In this document: piece by piece, positions 45,123 to 54,344 of the stretch
How the letters are laid out: each line of letters begins with the position of its first letter
Numbering within the stretch: position 1 is the first letter of the stretch
Assembly (NCBI RefSeq): GCF_000495915.1
Contig: NZ_AOFQ01000005.1
Location: 114,164-178,163 of the forward strand
Reading direction: 5' to 3'
DNA from: Stutzerimonas chloritidismutans AW-1
GTDB taxonomy: Bacteria > Pseudomonadota > Gammaproteobacteria > Pseudomonadales > Pseudomonadaceae
Length of the DNA: 64,000 nt
The notes under the pieces: model-generated
Seen by the model: only the letters and a program-made list of their open reading frames with translations
Told to the model about the DNA's origin: nothing
Databases searched by the model: none
Made by a program: the position numbers and the translations under genes

Positions 45123-46538
45123 TTATTCAGCGAGCTTGAAAGTAATGAAACTCGCACGCCCCTGGCGCAGAACTCGCATCGAAACAGATCGATTCTTCGG
45201 CAACTGCTCAGCCACTCGAGCAAATGTTGCCGCCGAATTGATCGCCTGATTATTCAGATGGGTGATGACATCGCCCGGGCGCAGCCCAATCATCGCAGCC
45301 GGCCCGTTGAGAATCTCAGTGATCACCACGCCGCCCGGTAAATCCAGGCTCTTCTTCTGCTCATCGGTCAGCTCAGTGACTTTTACACCCAGGCGGTTAT
45401 CGCTGCGTTCCTGGCCGCCACCAGAGGCTGCCACGGATTCGCCCTCTTCCGGCATGGCGCCGATCTTGACGTCGAGCATCTTGCGATCACCGTCGCGAAC
45501 CACTTCCATTCGTGCGGAGCTGCCAGGCTTGAGTGCTCCGACCAAATGAGGCAGATCAGCAGACATGACAATCGGCTTGTCGTTGAGGCTCAGAATCACA
45601 TCACCGACACGCAGGCCACCGCGCGCTGCCGGACCGCCATCCATAACCTGAGCCACCAGGGCACCCGCTGGACGCTCAAGACCAAAAGACTCAGCCAGGT
45701 CCTTGTTGACTTCCTGGATGACCACGCCAAGCCAGCCCCGACTCACCTTGCCTTCGGTTCGCAGCTGATTGGCAACATCCATTGCCACATCGATCGGAAT
45801 GGCGAAGGACAGCCCCATGAAGCCACCGGAGCGCGTGAATATCTGCGAGTTGATGCCAATCACCTCACCGTCGAGGTTAAACAGCGGACCACCGGAATTA
45901 CCCGGGTTGATTGCCACGTCGGTCTGAATGAACGGCACGTAGCTCTCATTGGGCAAGCTGCGGCCAGTCGCACTGACAATGCCGGCGGTCACCGTATGAT
46001 CGAAACCAAACGGCGAGCCAATGGCGAGCACCCACTCCCCTGCTTTCAGCTCATCAGAACGGCCAATCTTGACGGTCGGTAGTCCCTTGCCCTCGACCTT
46101 CAGCACCGCCACGTCGGAGCGCGGATCGGCACCGATAAGCTTGGCTTCCAGCTCGCTTCGATCCGGCAGACGAACGATGATTTCGTCGGCATCCGCGACC
46201 ACGTGATTGTTGGTCAGGACATAACCGTCTTCGGAAATGATGAAACCCGAACCGAGCGACTGCGCTTCACGCTGCTGGCCGCGACCCGGGGCGCCCGGCA
46301 TCTGTGGGATGCTGTGTTCGAAGAACTCGCGAAAAATCGGCGGCAGCCCTTCGAGTTCCGGCATCTGCGCAGTCGCACCGCGGCTCTGCACCTTCTGCTT
46401 GGTGCTGATATTGACTACCGCTGGCGAGGCACTTTCGACCAGCGGCGTGAAATCAGGCAATTCCGCCTGGGCAACGACAGCATGGCCCAGCAATGCCAGG
46501 CCCGCCACGAAGGCGAAGCAGCTGTTTCGATTGAACAT
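45123..46538 (-). CDS. mucD: Periplasmic serine protease MucD (DegP/HtrA type)
   Basis: A 471-residue protein with signal peptide (MFNRNSCFAFVAGLALLGHAVVAQA), the catalytic triad in TNNHVVADADE, RSDVAVLKVEG and GNSGGPLF, then two PDZ domains. It degrades misfolded envelope proteins and restrains AlgU activation. ATG at 46538 gives the signal sequence; an earlier in-frame start adds 8 residues. Last gene of the operon, so it may be affected by the insertion in mucB. Confidence 0.95.
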   Translation of the reverse strand: MFNRNSCFAFVAGLALLGHAVVAQAELPDFTPLVESASPAVVNISTKQKVQSRGATAQMPELEGLPPIFREFFEHSIPQMPGAPGRGQQREAQSLGSGFIISEDGYVLTNNHVVADADEIIVRLPDRSELEAKLIGADPRSDVAVLKVEGKGLPTVKIGRSDELKAGEWVLAIGSPFGFDHTVTAGIVSATGRSLPNESYVPFIQTDVAINPGNSGGPLFNLDGEVIGINSQIFTRSGGFMGLSFAIPIDVAMDVANQLRTEGKVSRGWLGVVIQEVNKDLAESFGLERPAGALVAQVMDGGPAARGGLRVGDVILSLNDKPIVMSADLPHLVGALKPGSSARMEVVRDGDRKMLDVKIGAMPEEGESVAASGGGQERSDNRLGVKVTELTDEQKKSLDLPGGVVITEILNGPAAMIGLRPGDVITHLNNQAINSAATFARVAEQLPKNRSVSMRVLRQGRASFITFKLAE

Positions 46539-46573
46539 GACTACAAGTCTCCCCACTGACAAAACAAGGAAGC

Positions 46574-47026
46574 TCAGGGACTCGCAGGCCCCGCGAGCAT
46601 GGCGCGCAAAACCACCGGCTGCAGATTCGGGTCAGCTGCGGTACGGCGGCTTCGCATACGCACGAATAGCCACGAAATGAAGAAGCCCCCGAGACCTGCC
46701 AGAATAACGATCGGCTCACGCGTCGACAGCTGAGCGGCCAGCGAAGCGGCCGCCATCAGCACGATAAGAGGGAGAAGATAGACAAGGACGGCACCGCGCA
46801 GCAACACGTCCTCGCGGATGCCCACAACGACACCGTCACCGACCTGCAGGTGGAGATCGCAGAGCGCCCTGATGAGGCCGCGCTGTTCGCGAACACCGAG
46901 GGTATCCATCAAGCCTTGGCCACAGCCACTCTTCGCGGAACAGCCAGAGCAGGTAGTTTTGCGCCGAGTCTCGACCCAAACAGCGCCGACATCCAGCGCG
47001 ACTACCCGCCCAGGCTCTTCGATCAT
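46574..47026 (-). CDS. mucC: MucC / RseC-family membrane protein
   Basis: A 150-residue protein with the RseC Cys cluster TTCSGCSAKSGCGQGL near residues 24-39 and two transmembrane helices (about 81-100 and 105-123). The family is linked to sigma-E control and SoxR reduction; in P. aeruginosa MucC has a minor or conditional role in alginate regulation. It overlaps the mucB stop by 4 bp. Confidence 0.92.
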   Translation of the reverse strand: MIEEPGRVVALDVGAVWVETRRKTTCSGCSAKSGCGQGLMDTLGVREQRGLIRALCDLHLQVGDGVVVGIREDVLLRGAVLVYLLPLIVLMAAASLAAQLSTREPIVILAGLGGFFISWLFVRMRSRRTAADPNLQPVVLRAMLAGPASP

Positions 47027-47928
47027 CGTTGTGCCTGTTCCGAACTGGCTCGCATGGACAGGGCAACCCGCTCAGCCGTACCAAGTGGAATCTCGCCCAC
47101 CACGGTCACCATGACATCGCCATCCGCAGTACTGATGCGCTTAGAGACCGCGACGGTAGGCCCCATCTGGCTTCGCGCGTCCTCAACCAAGGCGCCGCGC
47201 AGCGGCTCCAGAAACACGGAAAACTTCGCCAGGCCATCACCGTAGGACAACCAGGAAACAGTTTCGGAAGAGGCGGGACTAGGTCGTTCGTTGGCATCCA
47301 AAAGCGTGAAGCCGGAAGGCAACCAGTCGGAGCGCCAGGGCGATGTTGGATTCGCCTCGCGCCGGTTCACGGTCACTGGATTGCAATCAGCGCCGGGCTT
47401 CAGTTGCTCGGCAGATACACTGCCAGCCGTGAACTGGGTGAATTGGAAACGCTCGAGCAGCTGCCCTTTCTCGTTCAGCATCAACGACTTGAGGGGCAAT
47501 GCGGTATCTTGGTCGAGATGCAGTTCGAAGCCGTAACGGTGCTGGTCCTTCGGCACGACAGCCAGCGCCACGGCAGGGCGGCCAGCAACTCGTGAATCCC
47601 CGATCTCACGGAATTCGTACCACTCGGAGAGTGCTTTCGGATCGAGACGCTGCCCGTGCCAGGCTTGCGCTTCACGCACTTGCGCCGCCAGGTCATCGGT
47701 AGCGCATTGCATCTGACCATTTACCAGCAGAACTTCAGCCGGAGCTCCGTCAAGCTGAAGCAATCGCTCCTGCACGTGACCTTCTTCGACCTGCTGCCAA
47801 ACGGCATGACTGGAAAAGCTGCCATTGCGTTCGTAGACGAACGTACCGGTATAACTCTGTTTCTGCTCTGCCGCCGCAAGTCGCTCCATCCAGGACCCGG
47901 CATCAGCAGCAAGGGCCGGCATCGATAG
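47023..47928 (-). pseudogene. mucB: mucB, 3' part (mature MucB), cut off from its start by an IS5-family insertion
   Basis: Encodes MPALAADAGSWMERLAAAEQ... through SSEQAQR, that is, the end of the signal peptide and the whole mature protein: a lipid-binding domain with SYTGTFVYERNGSFSSHAVW, then the C-terminal MucB/RseB domain. The first 14 codons lie at 49260-49302 beyond the IS. Removing the IS and one 4-bp duplication restores a 314-codon gene. MucB is the periplasmic protector of the anti-sigma factor MucA; without export, MucA is exposed to AlgW and MucP cleavage. The frame stays open into the IS, so an unusual fusion could be translated. Confidence 0.93.
47925..47928. repeat. Target-site duplication ATAG, left copy
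   Basis: ATAG at 47925-47928 repeats at 49260-49263, flanking the IS; CTAT/ATAG fits IS5-family target preference. Confidence 0.85.
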
Positions 47929-49259
47929 CAGGCCGTTGAAAAAAGCCAGAGCCCGCGTGGCTCTGGCAAAATGGCGGCCATCCTCTTCTGCCGAAGCCAG
48001 CCCAAGCCGATGCGTGGACTCGACCTCAAACAAAACGAGCTGTTCAGTTATACGACGCTGGAGCAGCGCATCCCGAACGATCACCCGCTGCGTCCCCTGC
48101 GAGGCCTGGTCGATACCGTTCTGGCTTCGATGGATCGGGACTTCGACGGGCTGTACTCCACCCTGGGACGGGCCTCGATTGCGCCGGAGCGGCTGCTGCG
48201 CGCCTCGTTGCTGCAGGTGATTTACACCATTCGCTCCGAGCGGCAGTTGGTCGAGCAGATTGATTTCAACCTGCTGTTTCGCTGGTTCGTCGGCTTGTCG
48301 ATGGACGAGCGCATGTGGGATCACTCGACCTTCAGCCAGAACCGTGACCGCTTGTTCAACCAGGATGTAGCGCGGCTGTTCTTCCAGCGCATCAAGTCGC
48401 TGGCCGCATGGTCCGAGTACGCCAGCAACGAGCATTTCAGCGTCGATGGCACGCTGATCGACGCCTGGGCCTCGCACAAGTCCTTTATCAAGAAGGATGG
48501 CGGCGACCCACCGGAGGATGGCACGCGCAACCCCGATGCCGACTTCAAGGGCGAGAAGCGCAGCAACGCGACCCACCAATCGACCAGCGATCCCGAGGCC
48601 CGGCTGGCGCGCAAGAGCAATGGCGATGCCAGTCGTCTGGCGCACATGGCCCACACGATGATGGAGCACCGCAACGGTCTGATCGTGGATGTGGAATGCA
48701 CCGAGTTCAATGGACGTGCCGAGGTAGAGGCGGCGCTGGAGATGCTGGAGCGCACGGCCAAGCCGGGCAGCACGGTAGGTGCAGACAAGAATTACGACCA
48801 GAAGCGTTTCGTGCAGAGGGCGCGCGAGCTGAAAGTGACACCGCATGTGGCGCAGAAGCGCAAGGGCAGCGCCATCGATGGGCGCACCACGCGGCATCCG
48901 GGGTATGCCGCCAGCCAGAAGATCCGCAAGCGGATCGAAGAAGGTTTTGGCTGGCTGAAGACGGTTGGCGGCCTGCGCAAGACCAAGCTGATCGGTCGCG
49001 CCAAGCTGAGTGCTCAGTTATTGCTGGGTTTCTCGGTCTACAACCTGATCCGACTGGGTAGCCTGTCGGGTTGGTGGCGAGGATCGCATGTATAGGGCGA
49101 GTTACGCCCAAAAAACGCCGAAAGGCGTGAACGTGGTGCTGAAACCTGTCAAAAAGGCCTGAAGTCAGGCCTTGTGTGGACTCCGTTAGGCCAAAGCGCT
49201 TGAAAAAGCGCCAAACCGGACGGGTTGGGGCAGTTGAAGCCGAGTTTTTCAACGGCCTG
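47929..49259 (+). mobile_element. IS5-family-like insertion sequence in mucB (1331 bp)
   Basis: Terminal inverted repeats CAGGCCGTTGAAAAA at 47929 and its complement ending at 49259, a single 374-residue transposase gene, and a 4-bp target duplication (ATAG). The element reads against the muc operon. The intact ends and perfect duplication suggest a recent insertion. The exact ISfinder name cannot be given. Confidence 0.93.
47971..49095 (+). CDS. IS5-family-like transposase
   Basis: A 374-residue DDE transposase (361 if started at ATG 48010, MRGLDLKQNELFSYTTLEQ). It has the DUF772 N-terminal domain (RASLLQVIYTIRSERQLVEQIDFNLLFRWFVGL, in parts), catalytic DGTLIDAWASHKS, GADKNYD, and the C-terminal Y-x2-R..E motif KIRKRIEEGFGWLK. 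Mobilises the element by cut-and-paste. Intact, so probably active. Confidence 0.93.
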   Translation: MAAILFCRSQPKPMRGLDLKQNELFSYTTLEQRIPNDHPLRPLRGLVDTVLASMDRDFDGLYSTLGRASIAPERLLRASLLQVIYTIRSERQLVEQIDFNLLFRWFVGLSMDERMWDHSTFSQNRDRLFNQDVARLFFQRIKSLAAWSEYASNEHFSVDGTLIDAWASHKSFIKKDGGDPPEDGTRNPDADFKGEKRSNATHQSTSDPEARLARKSNGDASRLAHMAHTMMEHRNGLIVDVECTEFNGRAEVEAALEMLERTAKPGSTVGADKNYDQKRFVQRARELKVTPHVAQKRKGSAIDGRTTRHPGYAASQKIRKRIEEGFGWLKTVGGLRKTKLIGRAKLSAQLLLGFSVYNLIRLGSLSGWWRGSHV

Positions 49260-49302
49260 ATAGCCAGCCCCCCATCACCACATACAGCGATAATACGCGC
49301 AT
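49260..49302 (-). pseudogene. mucB: mucB, 5' part (signal-peptide codons)
   Basis: On the minus strand ATG 49302 reads MRVLSLYVVMGGWL and then enters the IS. Joined to 47924 downstream it gives MRVLSLYVVMGGWLSMPALA, a typical signal peptide followed by ADAGSW. It starts 8 bp after the mucA stop. Confidence 0.92.
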
Positions 49303-49310
49303 GTTTCTCC

Positions 49311-49898
49311 CTAACGTTCTTCCATGCTGGCCGCGCGAGCGTAAGGCAGCGCGCTCTCCGATCCATTACCAAAGGCAGCTTGCTGGGCATGCTGGCGAAC
49401 ATATGAAGGCAGACGCTCTTCGTGCCAGCGCTCTACCGGAGCGCCATCTGCCGCTGCCTGTGCAGGCGCTTCGGTTCGCTCACTGTAACCAGCCAGAACC
49501 GCCGGCCCTTGACTGGTCTGCGGAACCGAAATACTTGGTTGCGGAGCCTGCTGCGCTAGCTGCGGACCAGCAACCTCATTCTGATTGTACAGACGTACAC
49601 CGGCCAGAACAGCGACTGTAACCGAAGCAGCCACTGCCAGCCGGCCGAGACCTTTCCATCCGTTACGTTGCGCCTTGACCGGCGCGGCCTCATCAGCCAA
49701 CGCAGCCGATACCGCAGAAGCGATATCCAGGCGCGGCTCGATCAACTCCTTGTGCATGGCGGCACGGGCAAGTTGATAACGCGACCAGGTAGCACGTAGC
49801 TCCGGGTTGTCGCCTGCGAGCATGCGACGTAATTCCAACTCGTCCGCTTCGTTATCCATCACCGCGGACAGCGATTCATGCAGGGCTTCACGACTCAT
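49311..49898 (-). CDS. mucA: Anti-sigma factor MucA
   Basis: A 195-residue protein: cytosolic AlgU-binding domain (MSREALHESLSAVMDNEADELELRR), one transmembrane helix near residues 84-101 (LGRLAVAASVTVAVLAGV), and a Gln/Ala-rich periplasmic part. The gene has no frameshift, so MucA itself should be intact, unlike in many mucoid clinical isolates. Its C-terminal periplasmic domain normally binds MucB, which is disrupted here. Start chosen at the conserved MSREALHESLS. Confidence 0.95.
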   Translation of the reverse strand: MSREALHESLSAVMDNEADELELRRMLAGDNPELRATWSRYQLARAAMHKELIEPRLDIASAVSAALADEAAPVKAQRNGWKGLGRLAVAASVTVAVLAGVRLYNQNEVAGPQLAQQAPQPSISVPQTSQGPAVLAGYSERTEAPAQAAADGAPVERWHEERLPSYVRQHAQQAAFGNGSESALPYARAASMEER

Positions 49899-49929
49899 GG
49901 CGGTTCCTCTCTTGGCTGTCGCCGCTGTC

Positions 49930-50511
49930 TCAGGATTCATGCAACAAGGGTTGCAATGCTTTATCTATGGCTTCACGTGCCCGAAAGATCCGGGAACGCA
50001 CTGTGCCCACCGGACACTGCATGACGCTCGCAATGTCTTCATAACTAAGACCATCAAATTCACGCAGTGTTAGAGCCGTACGCAAATCTTCTGGCAAAAG
50101 TTGAATGGTTCGATGAACGGTATCTTCAATCTCATCCCTGAGCAGCGAGCGTTCCGGTGACTCGATGTCCTTGAGAGCATGATCGCCCTCATAGAACTCG
50201 GCATCCTCGGAACTCACATCACTATCTGGAGGGCGTCTGCCGCGCGCCACCAGATGATTCTTCGCCGTATTGATGGCGATGCGGTACAGCCAGGTGTAGA
50301 AAGCGCTGTCACCGCGAAAATTGGCGAGTGCGCGGTAGGCTTTGATAAAAGCCTCTTGAGCAACATCCTGAGCTTCATGAGAGTCATGCACGAACCGCAC
50401 GATCAACCCAAGGATCTTGTGCTGGTATTTCATTACCAGCAGATCAAACGCCCGCTTGTCACCACGCTGCACTCGTTCAACCAGCTGCTGGTCCTGCTCC
50501 TGAGTCAACAT
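49930..50511 (-). CDS. algU: ECF sigma factor AlgU (AlgT/RpoE-like, sigma-22)
   Basis: A 193-residue ECF sigma: region 2 (DLLVMKYQHKILGLIVRFVHDSHEAQDVAQEAFIKAYR, in parts) and region 4 (LREFDGLSYEDIASVMQCPVGTVRSRIFRAREAI). Directs transcription of alginate genes and envelope-stress genes and of its own operon. MucA follows with a 31-bp gap. An AlgU-type promoter lies 60 bp upstream. Confidence 0.97.
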   Translation of the reverse strand: MLTQEQDQQLVERVQRGDKRAFDLLVMKYQHKILGLIVRFVHDSHEAQDVAQEAFIKAYRALANFRGDSAFYTWLYRIAINTAKNHLVARGRRPPDSDVSSEDAEFYEGDHALKDIESPERSLLRDEIEDTVHRTIQLLPEDLRTALTLREFDGLSYEDIASVMQCPVGTVRSRIFRAREAIDKALQPLLHES

Positions 50512-50570
50512 GAACGCTCCTCCTCGGTAGCGGAGTAGCGTCGCTCACACCAGCGAACCGACCTGCCAGA

Positions 50571-50597
50571 ATAGACCCGGGCTTTACGCAAAAGTTC
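50571..50597 (-). promoter_or_regulatory. AlgU-dependent autoregulatory promoter of algU
   Basis: On the minus strand GAACTT (50592-50597), 16-bp spacer, TCTAT (50571-50575). This matches the sigma-22 pattern GAACTT-N16/17-TCnnA and, as recalled, the P1 promoter of P. aeruginosa algU. Confidence 0.82.
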
Positions 50598-50860
50598 TCC
50601 CCCCTCCTAGCAAGCTATCCTGCAATACCTGACGGCGATTGCACCACAGCGTTGCGCCATTGCTGACGACGCCGTCCTGGTGTCCATAGCAAACTCGCAC
50701 CGCCCATTCACGATGGCCAGCTGGTTTGCATTCATAACTGCCTATTGAGCCACCCCGCGAAGGAAAAGTTCCCTTCGTTAGAAGACAAACACACAGTCGC
50801 CTATTTTGGCGCTACATCCCGTCTATATACTAGGGCTCGTTTTTCCCGCCGGAATTGGAC
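50598..50860. other. algU-nadB divergent intergenic region
   Basis: About 260 bp with no gene. A TATATACTAGGG segment near 50824 could be the -10 region of a nadB sigma-70 promoter; no other signal is clear. Confidence 0.4.
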
Positions 50861-52477
50861 ATGAACCAGGTTCTACGATACGACGTGCTGGTCATCGGCA
50901 GCGGTGCCGCCGGCTTGACCTTGGCACTCAACCTGCCGACCGATCTTCGCATCGCCGTTCTCAGCAAGGGCGATCTCTCCAACGGCTCCACCTACTGGGC
51001 CCAAGGTGGCGTCGCGGCAGTACTGGATACGACCGACACCGTAGAGTCACATGTCGCCGACACCCTCATCGCCGGAGGAGGCCTGTGCCGCGAAGACGCC
51101 GTCCGTTTCACGGTCGAGCACAGCAATGAGGCCATCCAGTGGCTGATCGAGCAAGGGGTGCCCTTCACGCGGGACAATGCCCCGGATCGCGAAGACGGCA
51201 GTTTCGAATTTCACCTGACTCGCGAGGGCGGCCATAGCCATCGGCGCATCATTCACGCAGCCGACGCCACTGGCGCAGCCATTTTCAACACGCTGCTTGG
51301 CCAGGCCAGAAAGCAGAGCAATATCGAGCTTCTACAGCAGCGCGTTGCAGTCGACCTGATCACCGAACACAAACTCGGGCTGCCGGGCAGACGCTGCCTG
51401 GGCGCCTATGTGCTCAATCGCAGCACCGGCGAGGTCGAAACCGTCCAGTCACGATTCGTCGTACTGGCTACCGGCGGCGCGGCCAAGGTTTACCTGTACA
51501 CCAGCAACCCGGACAGCGCGTGCGGCGACGGCATTGCCATGGCCTGGCGAGCGGGCTGCCGCGTCGGTAATCTGGAATTCAACCAGTTCCACCCTACCTG
51601 CCTCTATCACCCGCAAGCGAAGAGCTTTCTGGTGACCGAAGCCCTGCGCGGGGAAGGTGCCTTGCTCAAGCTGCCTAACGGCGAGCGTTTCATGCCGCGT
51701 TTCGATGCCAGGGAGGAACTCGCCCCGCGCGATATCGTCGCACGCGCAATCGACCACGAAATGAAGCGACTGGGCATCGACTGCGTCTACCTCGATATCA
51801 GCCACAAGCCTGCCGAGTTCATCAAAAGCCACTTCCCCACCGTCTACGAGCGCTGCCTGGAATACGGCATCGACATCACCAGCCAGCCGATTCCGGTGGT
51901 ACCCGCAGCGCACTACACCTGCGGCGGCGTAGTCGTGGACCAGGCTGGACGCACCGACATCCCGGGCCTCTACGCCATCGGCGAGACCAGTTTCACGGGC
52001 CTGCACGGCGCGAACCGCATGGCCAGCAACTCGCTGCTCGAATGCTTCGTCTACGGCCGGGCAGCCGCTCAGGATATCCTGCGCGAACTGCCCCAAGTCA
52101 CCAACGCAGCAACGTTACCTGCATGGGACGCCAGCCAGGTGACCGACTCCGACGAAGACGTGATCATCGCGCACAACTGGGACGAGCTGCGGCGCTTCAT
52201 GTGGGACTACGTCGGCATCGTCCGCACCAACAAACGGCTGATGCGCGCGCAGCACCGAGTGCGCCTGCTGCTGAGCGAGATCGACGAGTTCTACAGCAAC
52301 TACAAGGTCAGTCGTGACTTGCTCGAACTACGCAATCTGGCGCTGGTTGCAGACCTGATGATTCGCTCGGCCATGCTGCGCAAGGAGAGCCGAGGACTGC
52401 ACTACACCCTCGACTACCCAGAGCTGCTGCCGCAAGCGGTCGACACTATTCTGGCGCCGCCCACCTACGTCGACTGA
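50861..52477 (+). CDS. nadB: L-aspartate oxidase
   Basis: A 538-residue flavoprotein with N-terminal dinucleotide motif [33 protein letters not shown], the HxxR-type residues in HTYGGR-like [12 protein letters not shown], and the C-terminal helical domain. It oxidises aspartate to iminoaspartate for NAD synthesis. ATG at 50861 gives the usual 538 residues. Confidence 0.96.
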   Translation: MNQVLRYDVLVIGSGAAGLTLALNLPTDLRIAVLSKGDLSNGSTYWAQGGVAAVLDTTDTVESHVADTLIAGGGLCREDAVRFTVEHSNEAIQWLIEQGVPFTRDNAPDREDGSFEFHLTREGGHSHRRIIHAADATGAAIFNTLLGQARKQSNIELLQQRVAVDLITEHKLGLPGRRCLGAYVLNRSTGEVETVQSRFVVLATGGAAKVYLYTSNPDSACGDGIAMAWRAGCRVGNLEFNQFHPTCLYHPQAKSFLVTEALRGEGALLKLPNGERFMPRFDAREELAPRDIVARAIDHEMKRLGIDCVYLDISHKPAEFIKSHFPTVYERCLEYGIDITSQPIPVVPAAHYTCGGVVVDQAGRTDIPGLYAIGETSFTGLHGANRMASNSLLECFVYGRAAAQDILRELPQVTNAATLPAWDASQVTDSDEDVIIAHNWDELRRFMWDYVGIVRTNKRLMRAQHRVRLLLSEIDEFYSNYKVSRDLLELRNLALVADLMIRSAMLRKESRGLHYTLDYPELLPQAVDTILAPPTYVD

Positions 52478-52901
52478 ACTTGAGCCGCACCCGCAGTCGA
52501 CGATGCTGCTCTCGCGGTAGTGCGTCGCGGGGCACGCAGATGCTGCCAGCTAACCGCCGGCCCGGCACGCGAAAACGCAGCACGACTATCAGTGGCAGCG
52601 CCAGGCTGTCAGGCAGCAACTGAACTGCCTGCCATCCTTGCCGCTCGCTCCACAGGTGCCAGCCCGCAGCATCGTGGCGCAGGCCAGACCAGGCATCCCG
52701 ACTGGACAGTAGAATCCCGCGCGGCAACACCCACAGCGCGTGGGCCAGACAAAACAGAAGCGCTATCAGCTGCAACCATAGCGGCGCCGCCGACAGCACG
52801 ATGGCGGCCAGGGCGAGCGCCTGCACCCCGAGATAGAGTGTCAACAACCAGCTGGACGGCTGCCAGCGACACTCGAATGATTGATTACTTGGGCTGGACA
52901 C
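52446..52901 (-). CDS. YgfX/CptA-family membrane protein
   Basis: A 151-residue protein with an [20 protein letters not shown]-terminus and two helices (about 18-38 and 41-60), followed by a cytosolic domain ([17 protein letters not shown]). It is the usual partner downstream of sdhE and overlaps it by 17 bp. In E. coli the product was described as a toxin acting on MreB/FtsZ, which is disputed. It converges with nadB, overlapping its 3' end by 32 bp. Confidence 0.85.
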   Translation of the reverse strand: MSSPSNQSFECRWQPSSWLLTLYLGVQALALAAIVLSAAPLWLQLIALLFCLAHALWVLPRGILLSSRDAWSGLRHDAAGWHLWSERQGWQAVQLLPDSLALPLIVVLRFRVPGRRLAGSICVPRDALPREQHRRLRVRLKFSRRRWAAPE

Positions 52902-53139
52902 GATCGAGGATCATGCGAACCATGCGCCGCAGGTCCTCATCCTCGGGCTCGCCGCGCTGCATGAACCAGCCGAACATGTCCTGATCCTCGCAACTCAGCA
53001 GCTTGCGATAGCGGTGCTGATCTTCCTCATCGAGACCTGGATAGACCTCCTTGACGAAAGGCACCAGCAACACATCCAGCTCCAACATGCCGCGACGGCT
53101 TTGCCAAAACAGACGATTGAGTTCGGATTGCTCAGCCAT
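52885..53139 (-). CDS. sdhE: FAD assembly factor SdhE (CptB/YgfY)
   Basis: An 84-residue protein with the RRGMLELD motif at residues 15-22 (the RGxxE region binds the flavoprotein target) and [22 protein letters not shown]. It promotes covalent flavinylation of SdhA and FrdA. Upstream of ygfX and divergent from ygfZ. Confidence 0.95.
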   Translation of the reverse strand: MAEQSELNRLFWQSRRGMLELDVLLVPFVKEVYPGLDEEDQHRYRKLLSCEDQDMFGWFMQRGEPEDEDLRRMVRMILDRVQPK

Positions 53140-53286
53140 ACATCGGCTCCTTTTGAGAAGGCGCGCATTATAGCGGCTGCACCGAACTCATCAGTCGCTT
53201 TTTTCGTCGAGCTGCAAACCCTTCATCACGCAACCGTTTCCGCCGGGCTGCTATGATGCCCACCCGGATTCTGACGACGACCAATC

Positions 53287-54234
53287 ATGACCGACACTGC
53301 TTATTTTTGCGTTCTGTCGCATGAAGGCGTCCTTGCCGTACGCGGCCCGGATGCCAGCAAGTTTCTCCAGGGTCAGCTGACCTGCAACCTCAGCTACCTC
53401 ACCGCCGAGACATCCAGTCTGGGCGCACGCTGCACGCCCAAGGGGCGCATGCAGTCGAGTTTCCGCATCGTGCTGGATGGCGACGGTTACCTGCTGGCAA
53501 TGGCCAGTGAGCTGCTGCAACTGCAACAAGCCGATCTGAACAAATACGCCGTATTTTCCAAGTCCCGCCTGAACGACGAGAGCGCCGACTGGTGCCGATT
53601 CGGTCTTGCCGGCGGAGACGGCTCGCTGGTCAGCCTGGGCCTGGATCTGCCGCTGACCGCCGACAGTGTGGTGCGGAGCCACGGCATGATCGCGATCCGT
53701 CTGCAGGATGGCCGCGTCGAGCTCTGGACCCCAGGCGCCGACGCCGAGCAGGTCCGCACGCGCCTGGCCGCGCAGCTTCAGGAAGCGCCGGTCAATCGCT
53801 GGCTGCTGGACCAGGTTCGCGCCGGCATCGGTCAGGTATTCGGCAGCACTCGCGAGCTGTTCATCCCGCAGATGATCAATTTGCAGGCGCTGGGCGGCGT
53901 GAGTTTCAAAAAGGGCTGCTATACCGGCCAGGAAATCGTCGCGCGCATGCAGTATCTGGGCAAACTCAAGCGCCGCCTGCAGCGCCTGTTGATCGAAGGC
54001 AGACAGGACGAGCTGCCAGCTCCGGGCGTTGAGATTTTCTCACCGGTGCATGGCTCCAGCGTCGGTGAGGTCGTGCTAGCCGCCAGTGACACCGACCGAA
54101 TCGAGCTGCTTGCCGTACTGCAGGAGGATGCCGCCGCTGACGGCCGCCTGTATCTGGGCTCCCCGGACGGATTGCCGATGAGTCTGCTCGAGCTTCCCTA
54201 CAGCCTGAATGCGGATCTGGAAATTCAGCGCTAG
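53287..54234 (+). CDS. ygfZ: Folate-binding protein YgfZ (Fe-S assembly/tRNA modification)
   Basis: A 315-residue GcvT-fold protein with the signature KKGCYTGQEIVARMQYLG near residues 211-228 (catalytic-type Cys) and the N-terminal VLAVRGPDASKFLQGQLTCNL. YgfZ uses tetrahydrofolate and supports Fe-S enzymes such as MiaB. Stand-alone, divergent from sdhE. Confidence 0.94.
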   Translation: MTDTAYFCVLSHEGVLAVRGPDASKFLQGQLTCNLSYLTAETSSLGARCTPKGRMQSSFRIVLDGDGYLLAMASELLQLQQADLNKYAVFSKSRLNDESADWCRFGLAGGDGSLVSLGLDLPLTADSVVRSHGMIAIRLQDGRVELWTPGADAEQVRTRLAAQLQEAPVNRWLLDQVRAGIGQVFGSTRELFIPQMINLQALGGVSFKKGCYTGQEIVARMQYLGKLKRRLQRLLIEGRQDELPAPGVEIFSPVHGSSVGEVVLAASDTDRIELLAVLQEDAAADGRLYLGSPDGLPMSLLELPYSLNADLEIQR

Positions 54235-54344
54235 TGCGAACCGGAGCCAAAAAGAAAATACCTGAGAGGCGCACCATGGACCACGGGCAAAGCACCCTGA
54301 CCTGAAGCGCCCTAGCGACACTGACCGACACATAAAGGAATGAC

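Noticed and set aside
47023..48897. Apparent 624-codon minus-strand gene spanning the IS5 element and mucB
   Set aside because: It is the mucB frame running through the antisense of the transposase; only the MucB part is a real protein. The possible fusion is noted as a finding.
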